A stretch of 64,000 nt of DNA from Bombyx mori (Eukaryota; Arthropoda; Insecta; Lepidoptera; Bombycidae), in contig NC_085116.1 of the NCBI RefSeq assembly GCF_030269925.1, positions 4,092,001 to 4,156,000 on the forward strand. The letters run 5' to 3'. Below, piece by piece: positions 61,459-64,000 of the stretch; positions within the stretch are counted from its first letter, which is position 1, and the number at the start of each line of letters is the position of its first letter. The translations under genes were made by a program, and so were the position numbers. The notes under the pieces are model-generated. The model was not told the origin of the DNA. It saw only the letters and a program-made list of their open reading frames with translations, and ran no database searches.

Positions 61459-61746
61459 TATAAAAAAATACCTAAAATATTCTTTACATCGCGTGTCCTG
61501 CGAAAACTATTGATGATAGAACAAAATAATGTACTAAGACTTTGTAGAAGACATTATTATTTACAAAAAGTGTCGCGACAGCATATTTCTAACTATTTTA
61601 GTTATACGTTATTATTCTTACTATTTTAATCGTTTTATCGTTCTAACTATTTTAGTTATAAGTGTTATTTTAGTTAAATAAATAAAACAACAGACATCGT
61701 TGAAAATTTTGTTAAAGACCCGAGCGGAGCCGGAGCGGGCCGCTAG
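61239..61746 (+). mobile_element. Non-autonomous Helitron, 508 bp, CCGCTAG-ending subfamily
   Basis: A^TCTATACTTAATATTATAAA, AATAGGCTCCGAAACTACTG, a (TA)n run at 61418-61456, and the end CCGAGCGGAGCCGGAGCGG then GCCGCTAG^T. The 5' end matches the 50937 copy but the 3' end belongs to another subfamily. Confidence 0.75.
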
Positions 61747-62337
61747 TTATTAATACTAAAGGTGTTCAATCAAAAGTTAGAAAACTTCGTGAGCAATTTA
61801 CGAGTTTATTAAAATTTTTAATTAAGTACGATTGAAATGTCTAGGTCTGAATAGGAATTTAACAGTTCTGGTAGATGATGTTTTACTATAAACAATTTAC
61901 GAATAAAACAATAGGAATACATGGTGAAATTATAACTAAAAATTTCGTCCGATCGACAATATCTCATAGGTTTCTCAAAAACTATATTACTGACTATACT
62001 TACCTTACCCACAGATATTGAAATTTATTCTCATCCCTCAGATACACTTATGGAATATCCAAATTATTTTAAATTCGTGCCACTAATTTAAAAAAGAACT
62101 TACTGTAAAACACATCAATCATGGTTATGAAATACGAAAATAAGCAATGTCGTTTGCTTGGTTAAAATACTATTGCCAAATATCTCGATAAAACCTCTAT
62201 GGGACCAATTTGAAATTCTTTCAATTAAAATTCCAAACAGGATTATAAGCGACGGAATTCTAAAGCAGTGATAATTGAAAATATATAATTAGGTTGTAGT
62301 AGTTTATGTTTGCCCAATCCTTTATTTTACATTTATT
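61747..62337. other. Intergenic, nothing recognised
   Basis: AT-rich spacer. Confidence 0.4.
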
Positions 62338-62698
62338 CGGTTTTTTTTAATATTTTCTGATCTCACGATCCACCTTGGTGTTACATGGTTACCGGCGTCC
62401 ATAATCTCACAGCGTGAATTCTGCCACCCTCCTTGACACATAAGGCTTAAATCTCTATTGAAACCGGAACGCATTATTGCTTTAATACAATGCAACATCA
62501 AACAGGCAGGGTGATGGAAGCTACCCGCGCGCGCTTATAAGACGCCCTATTACCAGTGATGACGCAAATTATGATTTACATTCGTTACGTTTTATTCCAC
62601 GACGTTATTCCTTCATTGTGGAAGTAAATCGTGAACATGCGTTATGTATACGAGTATATTTCATTGCAAATATTGGTACCCGCCACCTGAATTCGCAG
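62338..62698 (-). mobile_element. Bm1 SINE relic, long, diverged
   Basis: TCTCACGATCCACCTTGGTG, GAACGCATTATTGCT, CCCGCGCGCGCTTATAAGAC, TTATTCCTTCATTGTGGAAG and a final ATTGGTACCCGCC; most of Bm1 in reverse except the distal head. Confidence 0.75.
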
Positions 62699-62702
62699 AT
62701 GG

Positions 62703-62932
62703 ATTTTTTTGTTTTCTTTTTTGCTTAGGCGTTAAGTGGTTATCGGAGCTCATATACCATATACATGTAGACAACGTAAATCTCACCACCCATCTTGAGA
62801 AATGAGTTCTAAATATCTGTTTTATTGTACAATGGCTTTCCGCCCATCAAACCAAAATGCAGTAATAACGTCGGGGTGATGGTAACTATCCGTGCTGGCT
62901 CATAAGACGCTCTTCTTCAATATTATTTTTAT
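62703..62932 (-). mobile_element. Bm1 SINE relic, second adjacent copy
   Basis: GCTTAGGCGTTAAGTGGTTA, TCACCACCCATCTTGAGAAA, AATGCAGTAATAACG and CTCATAAGACGCTCTTC, tandem to the previous relic and in the same orientation. Confidence 0.65.
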
Positions 62933-63637
62933 GTTGTGGAATCCAATCTACTTGTATCCAGCCGATAGGGCTTACAAGACTGTCCTGCCACTAGTAATCC
63001 ATAACGCACTTATCATGTAAACGAGATTTGACTACCCAACCAGAAACTACCATACTATTTCCAGTAACTATTCGAGTTTACGAAGAAAGAGGTACTTGCT
63101 GTGCTATGTACCATATGCTCTATTCGGTGTGCTCTGAGTGAATGTTTGATATCACTATTATCGGAGCTGAGTTCATTCCTACTACTGGAATTAATGCGTT
63201 TATTCATAGTACGTGAAGAGATAATTTTTTTCCACGTACCATTCGACTCTGAAATTAATATTCTAACATATCTTTCTTTAAGCTAGGTTTGAGAAAAAAG
63301 TGTGGCTTGATACCTCACATCGCCAACATTCACGAGCAATAGTGGCAGCTTATCTTAAACTGGTCCCTATGTTCATCTGCCATCAAAACATGTATAATGA
63401 TAATGGCATGTATGACAACATCAAATCAAACACTAAGATTATTTTTATTAAAAAAAAAAGCGTAAGAAAAACGTCAGTTTTATTATTATTATTACTTGGT
63501 TTTATAATGATTTTATAACTATCGACTTATTAATAATCATATGTAGTGCATTACAAAAGTGTTAGACGGTTATATTGTAGGATGTTGCTCGTATTAAAAG
63601 ATGATGATCGGCGATAGACAGCCAAACTTATAAAATA
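62933..63637. other. Intergenic, nothing recognised
   Basis: No supported gene; small ORFs at 63101-63286 and 63300-63518 have no family resemblance. Confidence 0.4.
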
Positions 63638-63852
63638 CTAGCGACCCGCCCTCGCTTCGCTTCGGAAACATTAAAACACACATGAAACCAAAAAAATAAT
63701 ATAAAAAAAAAATTAAAAAAGTAGCCTATGTTCATCAGGGACAATGTCGGCTTTTAATGGAAAAAGAATTTTTCAAATCGGTCCAGTCGTTTCGGAGCCT
63801 ATTCGAAACCAACAAACAAACAAATCTTTCCTCTTTATAATATTAGTATAGA
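63638..63852 (-). mobile_element. Non-autonomous Helitron, 215 bp
   Basis: On minus: TCTATACTAATATTATAAAG, GGCTCCGAAACGACTGGACC, 3' end GCGAGGGCGGGTCGCTAG^T. Close relative of 50937-51135. Confidence 0.8.
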
Positions 63853-64000
63853 AAACTAAGTTTTTTTTTTCTTTTCATGGCATTGTTTGGATCAACTTAA
63901 CTGTCGCCTGTGCGTTATGCGCGGGTAATGTTCTCCATACAGTCCCCACAAAGCTGGAATGACCCCTTCCATCTTATACTTAAGTTCAGAAGTCAAAGAG

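Overview
The window is lepidopteran nuclear DNA, almost certainly from the silkworm genus Bombyx (B. mori or B. mandarina). This rests on many copies of the Bm1 SINE, a DD37D maT transposon, small Helitrons ending in CTAG, and an insect-type ERK kinase. The sequence is AT-rich, spliced and saturated with decayed mobile elements. I see no prokaryotic features.

Region 1 (1-20,760) is one host gene on the + strand, the MAP kinase ERK (orthologue of Drosophila rolled). Seven coding exons (2160-2286, 2370-2480, 3186-3320, 7484-7600, 9587-9754, 12258-12446, 16381-16500) encode 321 residues, running from the ATP-binding lysine to the natural stop codon. The first coding exon, with about 40 residues including the glycine-rich loop, lies upstream of the window. 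All seven exons are intact with canonical GT/AG borders. The introns hold Bm1 SINEs, LINE tails, two inverted copies of one MITE that bracket exon 12258-12446, and a Helitron ending 62 bp upstream of that exon. The 3.7 kb after the stop codon is nearly free of transposons and is probably a long 3' UTR, with AATAAA signals near 19,735 and 20,733.

Region 2 (20,760-64,000) contains no host gene I can support. It is a layered set of mobile elements: a frameshifted mariner inserted inside a LINE 3' end (22,083-23,715); two dead maT copies (24,727-26,032 and 52,836-54,506), the second split by a solo LTR; two older mariner relics (56,462-57,195 and 59,645-60,613); 3' ends of jockey-, R1-, RTE- and CR1-like LINEs; about 20 Bm1 copies or fragments; six further Helitrons; and several MITE or fold-back structures.

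The most unusual signal is at 28,850-29,074. It is a dense array of heat-shock elements, including a perfect four-unit GAA/TTC array, with TATA boxes on both sides and an A-rich leader on the minus side, but no heat-shock coding sequence next to it. Other points of interest are the inverted repeat pairs around one ERK exon, a roughly 55-bp duplication around an intronic Bm1, the precise solo LTR, and an unidentified 141-codon minus-strand ORF at 50,028-50,453.
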